From Paludibacteraceae bacterium (GTDB taxonomy: Bacteria; Bacteroidota; Bacteroidia; Bacteroidales; Paludibacteraceae): a DNA stretch of 64,000 nt. A program made the translations under genes and the position numbers. Position 1 is the first letter of the stretch; every line of letters begins with the position of its first letter. A model generated the notes under the pieces. The model saw only the letters and a list, made by a program, of their open reading frames with translations. It ran no database searches and had not been told where the DNA came from. Below are positions 5,981-14,473 of this stretch, one piece after another. The stretch covers positions 1 through 64,000 of the forward strand of contig JAFTOD010000005.1 in assembly GCA_017451525.1 (NCBI GenBank), written 5' to 3'.

Positions 5981-7672
5981 CTATTTTTGCCAGTTATCTT
6001 TCAGCGAAGCGGTGCGGTTGAAGACAAGCTTCTCAGCGGTGGTGTCTGGGTCCACTACGAAATAGCCATGCTTGAGGAACTGGTAGTTGTTGCACTTAGC
6101 AATGCCATTCACAACCTCTGGTGCATGCATTTCTGCCTTCATTGCACCCTCAATCTTGCAGGTAGTTACCTTCAGGCTATCAGGGTTGAGCAAGTCGCGG
6201 AAGTCGCCTTCCTCAGCAGATGGGTTCTCGCAAGCAAAGAGGCGGTCGTAGAGGCGAACCTCTGCATCAAGGCAAGAGTTGCATTCTACCCAGTTGATGG
6301 TAGATTTGGTCTTGCGGTTGCCGCCCTCAGTACCAGACTTAGAGTCTGGGTCGTAGGTTGCATATACGGTAGTGATATTGCCCTCTGCATCCTTCTCACA
6401 GCCTGTGGCTTGGATGATGTAAGCCGCTTTCAAGCGCACTTCACGACCACCAGGGCTGAGGCGGAAGAACTTCTTATCGCCTTCCTCTTGGAAGTCACCA
6501 CGCTCGATGTAGAGCTCCTTAGCGAACTTTATCTCGCGGGTACCCAACTCTGGGTGTCCGTCAATGTTCTCTGCCACGATAGTCTCGCCCTCGCCCTCGT
6601 AATTTGTTATCACAAGTTTCACAGGATCGAAGATAGCGCATACGCGTGGTGCTGTCTCTTTCAAGGTCTCGCGAATGGTATGCTCCAGCAAGCCAAGGTC
6701 AATCATACCCTCTACCTTGGTATAACCAATCTTGTCAATGAAAGCACGAATAGCCTCTGGAGTATAACCACGGCGGCGGAGGCCGCAAACGGTAGGCATA
6801 CGCGGGTCATCCCAACCGCTTACCAATCCCTCTTTTACGAGTTGGAGCATCTTGCGCTTGGACATCACGGTGTAGGTGATATTGAGGCGGTTGAACTCAT
6901 ATTGGCGTGGGCGGTAGTCGCCTGTAACGAATTGGTCGATATAGTAGTCGTAGAGTGGACGGTGTACCACGAATTCCAGCGTACAGATAGAGTGTGTCAC
7001 GCCCTCAAAATAGTCGGATTGACCATGCGCGAAGTCGTACATTGGATATACGTTCCATGTGCAACCCGTGCGGTGGTGAGGGTGGGTGGTGATGATGCGG
7101 TACATGATTGGGTCACGGAAATGCATATTTGGATTAGCCATGTCAATCTTCGCACGAAGTACCATCTTACCATCTTCAATTTCGCCATTTTGCATAGCTT
7201 GGAAGAGGCGAAGGTTCTCATCGATAGGACGGTCGCGGTAAGGCGATGCTACACCAGGTTCTGTAGGTGTACCCTTCTGCTCGGCGATCTGCTCAGCAGT
7301 CTGCTCATCTACGTATGCCTTGCCTTGTTTGATGAACTCGATAGCGAGGTCGTAGAGTTGTTGGAAATAGTCGGAAGCGTAGTAGATATTACCCCACTTA
7401 AATCCCAACCAAGCGATGTCTTGCTGGATAGAGTCCACATATTCTACATCCTCTTTAACGGGGTTGGTGTCATCAAAACGCAGGTTGCAGACACCGTTGT
7501 ACTTCTCAGCGATACCAAAGTCCATGCAGATGGCCTTGACGTGGCCGATATGCAGGTAACCATTTGGCTCAGGCGGAAAACGTGTCTGAATACGTCCGTC
7601 GTTCTTACCTTCTTGTAAATCTTTTTCTACAATCTGCTCAATAAAATTGAGGCTTCTTTCTTCCATTTCCAT
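5981..7672 (-). CDS. glnS: Glutaminyl-tRNA synthetase
   Basis: A class I aminoacyl-tRNA synthetase charging tRNA-Gln, 563 aa. The ATP-binding HIGH motif occurs in PPEPNGYLHIGHVKA (about residues 33-47), the KMSKS-type loop as VMSKRKM, and the C-terminal beta-barrel anticodon-binding domains fill the last 200 residues. FDDTNP in the nucleotide-binding fold supports Gln/Glu specificity, and the eukaryote-like C-terminal domain (rather than the bacterial GltX alpha cage) points to GlnRS. Promoter at 7715-7746. An antisense open frame over almost the full length is a codon-bias shadow. Confidence 0.95.
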   Translation of the reverse strand: MEMEERSLNFIEQIVEKDLQEGKNDGRIQTRFPPEPNGYLHIGHVKAICMDFGIAEKYNGVCNLRFDDTNPVKEDVEYVDSIQQDIAWLGFKWGNIYYASDYFQQLYDLAIEFIKQGKAYVDEQTAEQIAEQKGTPTEPGVASPYRDRPIDENLRLFQAMQNGEIEDGKMVLRAKIDMANPNMHFRDPIMYRIITTHPHHRTGCTWNVYPMYDFAHGQSDYFEGVTHSICTLEFVVHRPLYDYYIDQFVTGDYRPRQYEFNRLNITYTVMSKRKMLQLVKEGLVSGWDDPRMPTVCGLRRRGYTPEAIRAFIDKIGYTKVEGMIDLGLLEHTIRETLKETAPRVCAIFDPVKLVITNYEGEGETIVAENIDGHPELGTREIKFAKELYIERGDFQEEGDKKFFRLSPGGREVRLKAAYIIQATGCEKDAEGNITTVYATYDPDSKSGTEGGNRKTKSTINWVECNSCLDAEVRLYDRLFACENPSAEEGDFRDLLNPDSLKVTTCKIEGAMKAEMHAPEVVNGIAKCNNYQFLKHGYFVVDPDTTAEKLVFNRTASLKDNWQK

Positions 7673-7714
7673 AATATATCGTGTAATGTTCTATTTCTAT
7701 TTTTCAAAAATCGT

Positions 7715-7746
7715 ACAAAGGTACTACAAAAAACGCAAATGCGCAA
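7715..7746 (-). promoter_or_regulatory. Promoter of glnS
   Basis: Minus-strand TTG (7746-7744), 20-nt spacer, TACCTTTGT (7723-7715), 43 bp upstream of the glnS ATG. Confidence 0.72.
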
Positions 7747-7763
7747 GTTTAATAAACATTTTT

Positions 7764-8216
7764 TCAAAAATGAATAGTCAAACTACGATTACCATTTTCT
7801 TGTACCTCAATAGTTACCCAAACAGTATCTTCAGGCAGAATGGGCTCTATCATCTCAGCCCATTCAATAAAACAATAATTGCCCGAATACAAATATTCTT
7901 CCGCTCCAAAATCCATTGCTTCACGAATATCTTTAATTCGATAACAATCAAAATGATAAACCTCTTTACTATCAGCTACTTCATACACATTTACGATAGC
8001 AAATGTAGGACTATTCACCACATCCTTCGTGCCCATCGTTTCGCACAAATGTTTGATGAAAGTTGTTTTACCTGCACCCATCTTTCCTTCAAATGCAAAT
8101 ACATGTTTCCCTTTGCACTTATTTAGGATATCAGTAACTATTACCTGTTCATTTTGCTCATTGAGCAACACAATCCCAGTATTGGGGTCTTTTTTAATGG
8201 TGTATGTACAAATCAT
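7764..8216 (-). CDS. tsaE: tRNA threonylcarbamoyladenosine biosynthesis ATPase TsaE
   Basis: A 150-residue YjeE/TsaE family protein, the ATPase that supports TsaB/TsaD in making t6A37 on ANN-decoding tRNAs. Walker A is EGKMGAGKTT; the family signatures NSPTFAIVNVY, HFDCYRI and FIEWAE (Walker B region) follow in order. ATG at 8216 is preferred to an upstream TTG. It lies 56 bp downstream of uvrD on the same strand and could be the last gene of the asd-uvrD-tsaE transcript. Confidence 0.92.
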   Translation of the reverse strand: MICTYTIKKDPNTGIVLLNEQNEQVIVTDILNKCKGKHVFAFEGKMGAGKTTFIKHLCETMGTKDVVNSPTFAIVNVYEVADSKEVYHFDCYRIKDIREAMDFGAEEYLYSGNYCFIEWAEMIEPILPEDTVWVTIEVQENGNRSLTIHF

Positions 8217-8272
8217 TATTTCCCGTCGTTGCAAATATTTTTACAATATTAAGGTAATCACTGCAAGAAAAT

Positions 8273-10546
8273 TTATATTCTTGTGAGTTTTGCATAGGTA
8301 AGAAGGAGTGTCTTTTTACCCGCATTATCAAATTGAATATCAATCTTATCGTTATCGTTCTCGCGATAGACATCCAATACCAAACCATCACCAAACACCT
8401 TATGATTAACACGGTCGTTCTTCTTCCATTCAGAGCGTACCTCTTTGCGTGTTTTGGCGGTAGAAGTACCCACTTTGCGAGAAATGCTTACCAATTTGGA
8501 ATTATTGTCTAAAGACGTAGATGACGAAGATATTGGTTTGGGAGTAGTCTTGACATTGGACTTACTAGCAAATGATGTGGATTGCATAGACTGCAATTGC
8601 TGGATATAGCACGAGTCAATATCTTTAATAAATCGAGAAGGAGCAGAGAATACCACCTGTCCGTTTCTAAAACGCTGGCGAGCATTCGTTAGATAGCAAC
8701 GTTCCATGGAACGCGTGATAGCTACATATAATAGGCGTCTTTCCTCCTCAATTTCCTTGGGGGCTTGACAAAATTGCGAGGGGAATAAGTTTTCTTCCAA
8801 TCCCACAATAAATGTAGTGCCAAACTCTAATCCCTTGGCAGCATGAACTGTCAACAAAGTAACACGCGATTGCTTATCATCTAAGTTCTCGTCTTGGTCA
8901 GTCAAGAGACTAACTTCTGACAAGAAATCAGCCATAGGTGTAAAGGCAATATCCTCACGCATACGTTGCTCCACAAACTCATGGATACCAGACAGCATCT
9001 CTTGTAAGTTCTCCAATCGGGCAACCCCCTCTTGCGAGGTATCGGCTTTGGCATCGCGCATCACACCCGATTCGCGCAATACTCGATCTGCAAACTCATA
9101 AGCATCTAAGGTGTCAGCCACCGCAGCAAAACTGCTGATTAACTCTGCAAAGGCAGTCAATTTCTTTTGTATGGCGGCAGAAACGTCTAATTTGGTGGCG
9201 ACAGGATCATTCACCACCTCCATCATCGAACATGCAGCATTGCGAGATGCCTCACGAATCTTCATCACGGTAGTTTCACCTATACCACGTAAAGGATAAT
9301 TGATAATGCGAGCAAAAGCCTCATTATCATGAGGATTTAATGACAAACGGAAATAGGCAATAGCATCTTTTATCTCTTTACGTTGGTAGAAGCTAGTACC
9401 TCCATAGATACGATATGGAATACTCAAATGGCGCAGTTCATCTTCAATCACACGAGACTGAGCATTCGTGCGATACATGATAGCCACATGATCAAAATCT
9501 GTTCCTTGACGATGCAATAGTTTGATTTGCGAAGCCACAGCTTGCGCCTCATCACGATCCGACATATAGGTACATAGCGTCAGCTTCTCACCCAAGGTCA
9601 ACTCTGAATATACTGCCTTAGGAATCTGCCCACGATTGTGACGAATTAACGAATTAGCTGCATTAACAATCGTCTGAGTAGAACGATAGTTTCGCTCTAA
9701 TTTAAACAATTGTGCTGACTCATAGCCCTTTTGGAAAGTCAAGATATTTTCAATATTGGCACCTCGAAAAGAATATATAGACTGTGCATCATCGCCTACA
9801 ACACATATTCTATTCTGTGGTTCTGCTAAGCGTTTGACAATCAAATATTGCGAATAGTTGGTGTCTTGATACTCATCCACCAAAAGGTATTGGAAAATAT
9901 CTTGATACTTGCGTAACACATCTTCGTGTTTCTTAAAGAGGGTATTGGTATAAAACAACAAATCGTCAAAGTCCATCGCATTGCATGCTTTCAAGCGACG
10001 GTTGTATTCCATATATATACGCGACATTTCTGGAATACGCTCAAAGCGATCTTGCATAGTAAACTCACGATTAGAGCTATAAGCAGTGGGCGATTGCAGA
10101 TGGTTTTTCGCCAGGGAAATACGAGATAATACCACATTTGTCTTGTACTGCTTTTCGTCCAATTGCATATCTTTGACAATATGCTTAATGACCGACTTCG
10201 AATCTGTAGTATCATAGATGGTAAAATCGCGAGTATATCCAAGCAATTCAGCTTCTTGACGTAGAATCTTAGAACAAATAGAGTGGAATGTGCCCATCCA
10301 CAGATAACGAGCCACACTATCCCCAACCAACGCAGCAATACGCGATTTCATCTCACGAGCTGCTTTATTGGTAAAGGTGAGTGCCAAGATATTGCCAGCT
10401 TTTACTCCATGTTCCAGCAGATAAGCAATCTTGTAGGTCAATACACGTGTTTTTCCTGATCCTGCACCAGCAATGACTAATTGAGGACCATCATTGTATT
10501 CCACAGCAGCACGCTGCGAAGGGTTAAGTTCGTTAAGGTAATTCAT
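8273..10546 (-). CDS. uvrD: UvrD/PcrA-type superfamily 1 DNA helicase
   Basis: A 757-residue 3'-5' helicase of nucleotide-excision and mismatch repair. Motifs in order: Q motif LNPSQRAAV, Walker A AGAGSGKT (about 26-33), LVDEYQDTN (motif II), GDDAQSIYSFRGA (motif III), NYRSTQTIV (motif IV), TVHAAKGLEF (motif V) and VAITRSMERCYL (motif VI). The last 50 residues form the PcrA/UvrD Tudor-like RNA-polymerase-binding domain (DRVNHKVFGDGLVLDV). It starts 12 bp after asd ends. Confidence 0.94.
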   Translation of the reverse strand: MNYLNELNPSQRAAVEYNDGPQLVIAGAGSGKTRVLTYKIAYLLEHGVKAGNILALTFTNKAAREMKSRIAALVGDSVARYLWMGTFHSICSKILRQEAELLGYTRDFTIYDTTDSKSVIKHIVKDMQLDEKQYKTNVVLSRISLAKNHLQSPTAYSSNREFTMQDRFERIPEMSRIYMEYNRRLKACNAMDFDDLLFYTNTLFKKHEDVLRKYQDIFQYLLVDEYQDTNYSQYLIVKRLAEPQNRICVVGDDAQSIYSFRGANIENILTFQKGYESAQLFKLERNYRSTQTIVNAANSLIRHNRGQIPKAVYSELTLGEKLTLCTYMSDRDEAQAVASQIKLLHRQGTDFDHVAIMYRTNAQSRVIEDELRHLSIPYRIYGGTSFYQRKEIKDAIAYFRLSLNPHDNEAFARIINYPLRGIGETTVMKIREASRNAACSMMEVVNDPVATKLDVSAAIQKKLTAFAELISSFAAVADTLDAYEFADRVLRESGVMRDAKADTSQEGVARLENLQEMLSGIHEFVEQRMREDIAFTPMADFLSEVSLLTDQDENLDDKQSRVTLLTVHAAKGLEFGTTFIVGLEENLFPSQFCQAPKEIEEERRLLYVAITRSMERCYLTNARQRFRNGQVVFSAPSRFIKDIDSCYIQQLQSMQSTSFASKSNVKTTPKPISSSSTSLDNNSKLVSISRKVGTSTAKTRKEVRSEWKKNDRVNHKVFGDGLVLDVYRENDNDKIDIQFDNAGKKTLLLTYAKLTRI

Positions 10547-10558
10547 TGGTTATATATG

Positions 10559-11605
10559 TTATTTATTAATAATCTTCTCTGCAATTTGTACAGCATTGAG
10601 GGCAGCACCTTTACGGATTTGATCACCTACACACCAGAAAGTTATACCATTCTCATTCGCCAAATCCTTGCGAATACGACCTACATATACATCATCCGTT
10701 CCACTCAAATACAATGGCATAGGGTAAGGGAACTGAGTGTTCACCTTTCCGTTATCACATTTCACTTTTCCGTTTGGATCATCCATCACCTGTACGCCTT
10801 CGGCGTGAGAGAGGGCTTCGCGTACTTGCGCAGGAGAAAGTGGTTCGGATGTCTCTACCCAAATTGCCTCTGAATGAGCACGTAACGAAGGTACGCGGAC
10901 ACAGGTAGCCGATACTGCGATGTCGGAATGCATAATCTTGCGGGTCTCGTGGTACATTTTGAGCTCTTCTTTGGTGTAGTCATCATCACCAAAGACGTCA
11001 ATCTGAGGAATGAGGTTGTATGCGAGTTGGTAAGCAAACTTTTGGTGCTTTACTTCCTCTCCGTTGAGGGCTTGGCGGTATTGCTCCTCCAATTCAGCCA
11101 TTGCACTTGCACCTGCACCCGAAGCCGATTGGTAAGAAGATACATGTACACGGCGAATATGAGAGAGTTCCTCGATTGCCTTCAAGCATACTGCCATGAT
11201 AATAGTGGTACAGTTTGGATTGGCGATGATACGTCTACCACCCTCATGGAGCGCTTGTGCGATATCACCAGCGTTGAGTTCAGGTACAACCAAAGGTACG
11301 TTCTCATCCATGCGGAAAGCTGACGAGTTATCAATCATGATTGCTCCGTGGTGGGTGATATCCTCTGCATATTCCTTGGATACAGAACCACCAGCAGAAA
11401 CGAAAGCTATATCAATATCCTTGAATAGGTCGCCATGTTGGAGTAGTTCTACGGTGTATTCCTTACCGCAGAAAGTATATGTTGTGCCCGCAGAGCGTGC
11501 GGAGCCGAAAAGTCGAAGGGAAGTGATAGGGAATTGACGCTCAGCCAAAATGCGGAGTAGTTCTTGGCCTACGGCGCCTGATGCGCCGACGATAGCTATA
11601 TTCAT
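10559..11605 (-). CDS. asd: Aspartate-semialdehyde dehydrogenase
   Basis: Reduces L-4-aspartyl phosphate to aspartate semialdehyde with NADPH, feeding lysine/DAP, threonine and methionine synthesis. The NADP-binding motif [11 protein letters not shown] is at residues 7-17, the catalytic Cys is in ANPNCTT, and the substrate-binding stretch is [14 protein letters not shown]. 348 aa, normal for the family. In the C-terminal half a duplicated [12 protein letters not shown], encoded by a repeated 14-bp word (10740-10774), extends the loop before YPMPLYLSG compared with what I expect for the family. First gene of the asd-uvrD group. Confidence 0.94.
   Translation of the reverse strand: MNIAIVGASGAVGQELLRILAERQFPITSLRLFGSARSAGTTYTFCGKEYTVELLQHGDLFKDIDIAFVSAGGSVSKEYAEDITHHGAIMIDNSSAFRMDENVPLVVPELNAGDIAQALHEGGRRIIANPNCTTIIMAVCLKAIEELSHIRRVHVSSYQSASGAGASAMAELEEQYRQALNGEEVKHQKFAYQLAYNLIPQIDVFGDDDYTKEELKMYHETRKIMHSDIAVSATCVRVPSLRAHSEAIWVETSEPLSPAQVREALSHAEGVQVMDDPNGKVKCDNGKVNTQFPYPMPLYLSGTDDVYVGRIRKDLANENGITFWCVGDQIRKGAALNAVQIAEKIINK
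10740..10774. repeat. Duplicated 14-bp word inside asd
   Basis: TTCACCTTTCCGTT (10740-10753) recurs as TTCACTTTTCCGTT (10761-10774), a 21-bp period. Read on the coding strand it contains AACGGAAAGGTGAA, the same word family found in the spacer at 20726-20770. Confidence 0.7.
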
Positions 11606-11650
11606 AGTAGTCGAATTGTGTGGTTATTGTACTTGATTGACAGCTAAAAT

Positions 11651-11678
11651 AGGACTGTTTGACGCGTCAAACAGCCCT
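11651..11678 (-). terminator. Terminator after the winged-helix gene
   Basis: Near-perfect 28-nt palindrome centred on TTTGACGCGTCAAA with one A/C mismatch, followed on the minus strand by ATTTTAG. It separates the winged-helix gene from asd. Confidence 0.7.
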
Positions 11679-11688
11679 ATCGTAGTAA

Positions 11689-11883
11689 TTAAAGGAGAGA
11701 GATCATCAATTCTTCTCCTGCTTCGAAAGCAACTTTACCTTCGCGAGCCAACCAGCCCAAAGCGAGGTTCAAGTCATCGTTTTTCAATTTTGTAGCTTTT
11801 TTCAAAGCCTTGAGTGTGAGAGCACCACCTTGTAATGCATTCCAGATCAAACCTGCGTTCTCACCAATTTTAGTTGTAATCAT
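11689..11883 (-). CDS. Winged-helix domain protein (DUF2582-type)
   Basis: A 64-residue protein matching the small stand-alone winged helix-turn-helix family common in Bacteroidetes: IGENAGLIWNALQGG, then LTLKALKKATKLKNDDLNLA, GWLAREGKVAFE and a short beta end. Probably DNA binding, but no regulon is known to me. It lies between fabF and asd, bounded by hairpins on both sides, so it may be an independent transcript. Confidence 0.85.
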   Translation of the reverse strand: MITTKIGENAGLIWNALQGGALTLKALKKATKLKNDDLNLALGWLAREGKVAFEAGEELMISLL

Positions 11884-11917
11884 AATACCTTAAAAAATAA
11901 AACAGTTAATATATAGT

Positions 11918-11930
11918 GCGGCAAAGCCGC
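11918..11930 (-). terminator. Small GC hairpin after fabF
   Basis: GCGGC, AAA, GCCGC sits 7 bp beyond the fabF stop codon. There is no long T tract, so it is probably an attenuator or weak terminator. Confidence 0.4.
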
Positions 11931-11936
11931 GTTGAT

Positions 11937-13190
11937 TTATACTTTTTTGAAGAGCAAACAAGCGTTATGACCGCCGAAGCCGAAATTATTGCTCATGGCA
12001 TAGTGGATATCTCGCTGCTGCGCTTGATTGAAAGTGAAATTGAGTTTGTAATCAATATTTGGGTCCTCATCCCCTTCCTCGTGGTTGATGGTTGGAGTTA
12101 CTACTCCGTGTTGCATAGAGAGAATCGATATGATTGCCTCTACTGCTCCAGTTCCCCCAAGAATATGTCCCGTCATAGACTTGGAAGAAGTGAGGCTGAT
12201 ATGATAAGCATGTTCGCCAAACACTTCTTGGATGGCTTTCACTTCTGCCACATCACCAATGGGTGTAGATGTGCCGTGGGTATTGATATAGTCCACTTGT
12301 TCGATTGTTATACCAGCCTCGTTGATAGCCAATTGCATGGCATTTTTTGCACCAGTAGCCTCTGGATCAGAAGCCGTGAGATGGTATGCATCGGCAGTAA
12401 GTCCAATACCTACTAATTCGGCATAGATATGTGCTCCGCGTGCTTTAGCATGTTCGTATTCCTCCAAAATCAAAGCACCAGCTCCTTCGCCTAACACAAA
12501 GCCATCGCGAGAAGCGGAGAAAGGACGGCAAGCCGTTTGAGGTGAATCGTTGCGAGTAGAGAGGGCATGCAAGGCATTGAAACCACCTATACCAGAACAT
12601 TCAATAGCAGCCTCGCTGCCACCAGTCAATATGATATCCGCCAAGCCCATACGAATTTGATAACAAGCATTGGCAATAGCATGCGCTGAAGAAGAACATG
12701 CAGATGTAGTTGCAAAATTAACCCCTTTAAAACCATAGCGAATAGCCAGCATACCCGCCGCCATATTGGTGATAATCATTGGGATGAAGAAAGGGCTGTA
12801 TAGTGGTGTGCCATCACCAGCTCCAAATCCACCGATATTGACATCCAAGGTCTTAATGCCCCCCATACCACTACCATATATAACTCCGCATCGAAGCGGA
12901 TTTTCCTGCTCCATATGAATAGCCGCATCCAACATTGCCTCTTCAGCAGATTTTACTGCAAAGTGAATATAACGATCGTAGCGACGTAACTCTTTAGCAT
13001 CAAATAGATTGGATACGTCCAAATTCTTAACTTCGCACGCAAATCGTGTCTTGAATTTGGTGGCATCAAAATGCGTGATTGGAGCTGCTCCACTCTTTCC
13101 TTGGAGGAGGTTTTGCCAAGTGCTTGCCACATCATTTCCCAATGGTGTGACCAAGCCTAATCCAGTAATTACTACACGCTTTTGTTGCAT
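11937..13190 (-). CDS. fabF: 3-oxoacyl-[acyl-carrier-protein] synthase II
   Basis: Condenses malonyl-ACP with acyl-ACP in fatty-acid elongation. 417 aa with the KAS II triad: Cys165 in TTSACSSSAHA, His305 in NTHGTSTPIGD, His342 in SMTGHILGG, and the C-terminal NNFGFGGHNA glycine loop. The start is the ATG at 13190, preceded by AAGGAT; a TTG at 13208 would only add six residues. It lies 75 bp downstream of acpP on the same strand, the usual acpP-fabF pair. Confidence 0.95.
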   Translation of the reverse strand: MQQKRVVITGLGLVTPLGNDVASTWQNLLQGKSGAAPITHFDATKFKTRFACEVKNLDVSNLFDAKELRRYDRYIHFAVKSAEEAMLDAAIHMEQENPLRCGVIYGSGMGGIKTLDVNIGGFGAGDGTPLYSPFFIPMIITNMAAGMLAIRYGFKGVNFATTSACSSSAHAIANACYQIRMGLADIILTGGSEAAIECSGIGGFNALHALSTRNDSPQTACRPFSASRDGFVLGEGAGALILEEYEHAKARGAHIYAELVGIGLTADAYHLTASDPEATGAKNAMQLAINEAGITIEQVDYINTHGTSTPIGDVAEVKAIQEVFGEHAYHISLTSSKSMTGHILGGTGAVEAIISILSMQHGVVTPTINHEEGDEDPNIDYKLNFTFNQAQQRDIHYAMSNNFGFGGHNACLLFKKV

Positions 13191-13265
13191 ATCCTTATAT
13201 ACATCCAACGAGTTTGCGGATTATTCCACAAACTCGTCCATGGTAAAAGTCAAAACATTTGAGAC

Positions 13266-13502
13266 TTACGCTTGAAGCTTCTCAATGTAATCAATAACGT
13301 CTTTAACAGTGTTGATCTTTTGAGTATCTTCGTCTGGAATAGAAATACCAAACTCTTTCTCAAACTCCATGATCAACTCTACTGTGTCGAGAGAATCAGC
13401 ATTGAGGTCTGCAGTGAAGCTTGCCTCTGGAGTAACTTGTGATTCTTCAACGCCCAATTTATCAACGATAATTGCTTTTACTTTTGATTCAATTGCTGAC
13501 AT
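13266..13502 (-). CDS. acpP: Acyl carrier protein
   Basis: A 78-residue acidic four-helix protein with the phosphopantetheine attachment Ser in [15 protein letters not shown]. It carries acyl intermediates in fatty-acid and lipid A synthesis. First gene of the acpP-fabF operon, with a promoter at 13574-13605. Confidence 0.97.
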   Translation of the reverse strand: MSAIESKVKAIIVDKLGVEESQVTPEASFTADLNADSLDTVELIMEFEKEFGISIPDEDTQKINTVKDVIDYIEKLQA

Positions 13503-13573
13503 AATTACAATTTTTTAGTTAATATTTTGTATTTATTTTACTACTTCTTTAATCTAAAAGACCGAAATCGGGT

Positions 13574-13605
13574 GCAAAGTAACTACTTTTTTTTGGAATA
13601 TGCAA
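13574..13605 (-). promoter_or_regulatory. Promoter of acpP-fabF
   Basis: Minus-strand TTG (13605-13603), 20-nt spacer, TTACTTTGC (13582-13574), a one-base variant of the usual -7 element. It lies immediately after the stop of the metallophosphatase gene. Confidence 0.65.
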
Positions 13606-13627
13606 ATTTTTCGAAAGAAATGTGCAT

Positions 13628-14473
13628 TTATTCCAATATTTCGACCTGAATTTTACCAATTCTTGCGCCCGATTTACCCATTTGAGCCAACATTACGCTA
13701 TCGCCATCCAAGTTAGGAACATAGTAATTTGTTAGTACTTTATGCGTATGTGCTCCAATGATAATATCTATATTTCTGGTCGCTTGAGCCAATTCCACAT
13801 CTGATGGTTTTTCATCCGAAGAAGGATGAGTGCCCTGGTGACTCAAACAAACAACCACATCGCATTTTTCCTTATTTTTCAACACATCTACTACCTCCTG
13901 TGCAACAGCAATAGGTTCTAAATACTGCAATGGTGAAAAATTCTTTTCCGATATGAGCCCCTGTGGATCCACTCCAATACCAAATACTCCTATGCGTAAA
14001 TTAGCACGGTGTAGAACTACATATGGCTTTACCAATCCTTCTAACGGGGTATTGGCAACATCATAATTGGCGCAGAGCACAGGGAATGTTGCGTTCTTCA
14101 ATATAACAGCCAATGTATCAACGCCATAATCAAATTCATGATTACCCAATCCAACAGCATCATACCCCATCCTATTCATTGCTTCTACTTCAATACGACC
14201 ATGGTAGAAATTGAAATATGGTGTACCTTGGGTAAAGTCACCTGCGTCAAATAGCAAGAGGTTTGGGTCTTGTTCACGCTCCTGCGAAATTAATCCCATG
14301 CGACGCGCGTAGCCGCCGCACAATGCATCACGTTTACCTTCTTCCAAAGGCTCTACTTGCGAGTGAGTATCATTGGTATGTAAGATAGTCAATCTATCTA
14401 ACTTCGGCTGTGAGCATGATACGCAACACAACAACACGATAATCAATTTAGAAACGCTTTTGTACATCTTCAT
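13628..14473 (-). CDS. 5'-nucleotidase-type metallophosphatase lipoprotein
   Basis: A 281-residue periplasmic/outer-membrane calcineurin-like phosphoesterase of the UshA/YfkN group. Metal-binding motifs: ILHTNDTHSQ, FDAGDF, GLGNHEFDYG, VCLSHQGTH and IIGAHTH. The N terminus is a lipoprotein-like signal (LLCCVSC). Only the catalytic domain is present; the C-terminal substrate-binding domain of UshA is missing. In many Bacteroidetes that domain is a separate neighbouring gene, but none is here. The first codons overlap the end of mutL by about 26 bp (20 bp if the second ATG at 14467 is used), so it belongs to the mutL operon. Confidence 0.85.
   Translation of the reverse strand: MKMYKSVSKLIIVLLCCVSCSQPKLDRLTILHTNDTHSQVEPLEEGKRDALCGGYARRMGLISQEREQDPNLLLFDAGDFTQGTPYFNFYHGRIEVEAMNRMGYDAVGLGNHEFDYGVDTLAVILKNATFPVLCANYDVANTPLEGLVKPYVVLHRANLRIGVFGIGVDPQGLISEKNFSPLQYLEPIAVAQEVVDVLKNKEKCDVVVCLSHQGTHPSSDEKPSDVELAQATRNIDIIIGAHTHKVLTNYYVPNLDGDSVMLAQMGKSGARIGKIQVEILE

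Noticed and set aside
5966..7618. 550-residue open frame on the plus strand
   Set aside because: It is exactly antisense to glnS, has no promoter or family resemblance, and arises from codon bias of the real gene.
13191..13208. TTG start for fabF
   Set aside because: The in-frame ATG at 13190 has AAGGAT in front and gives the usual N terminus.
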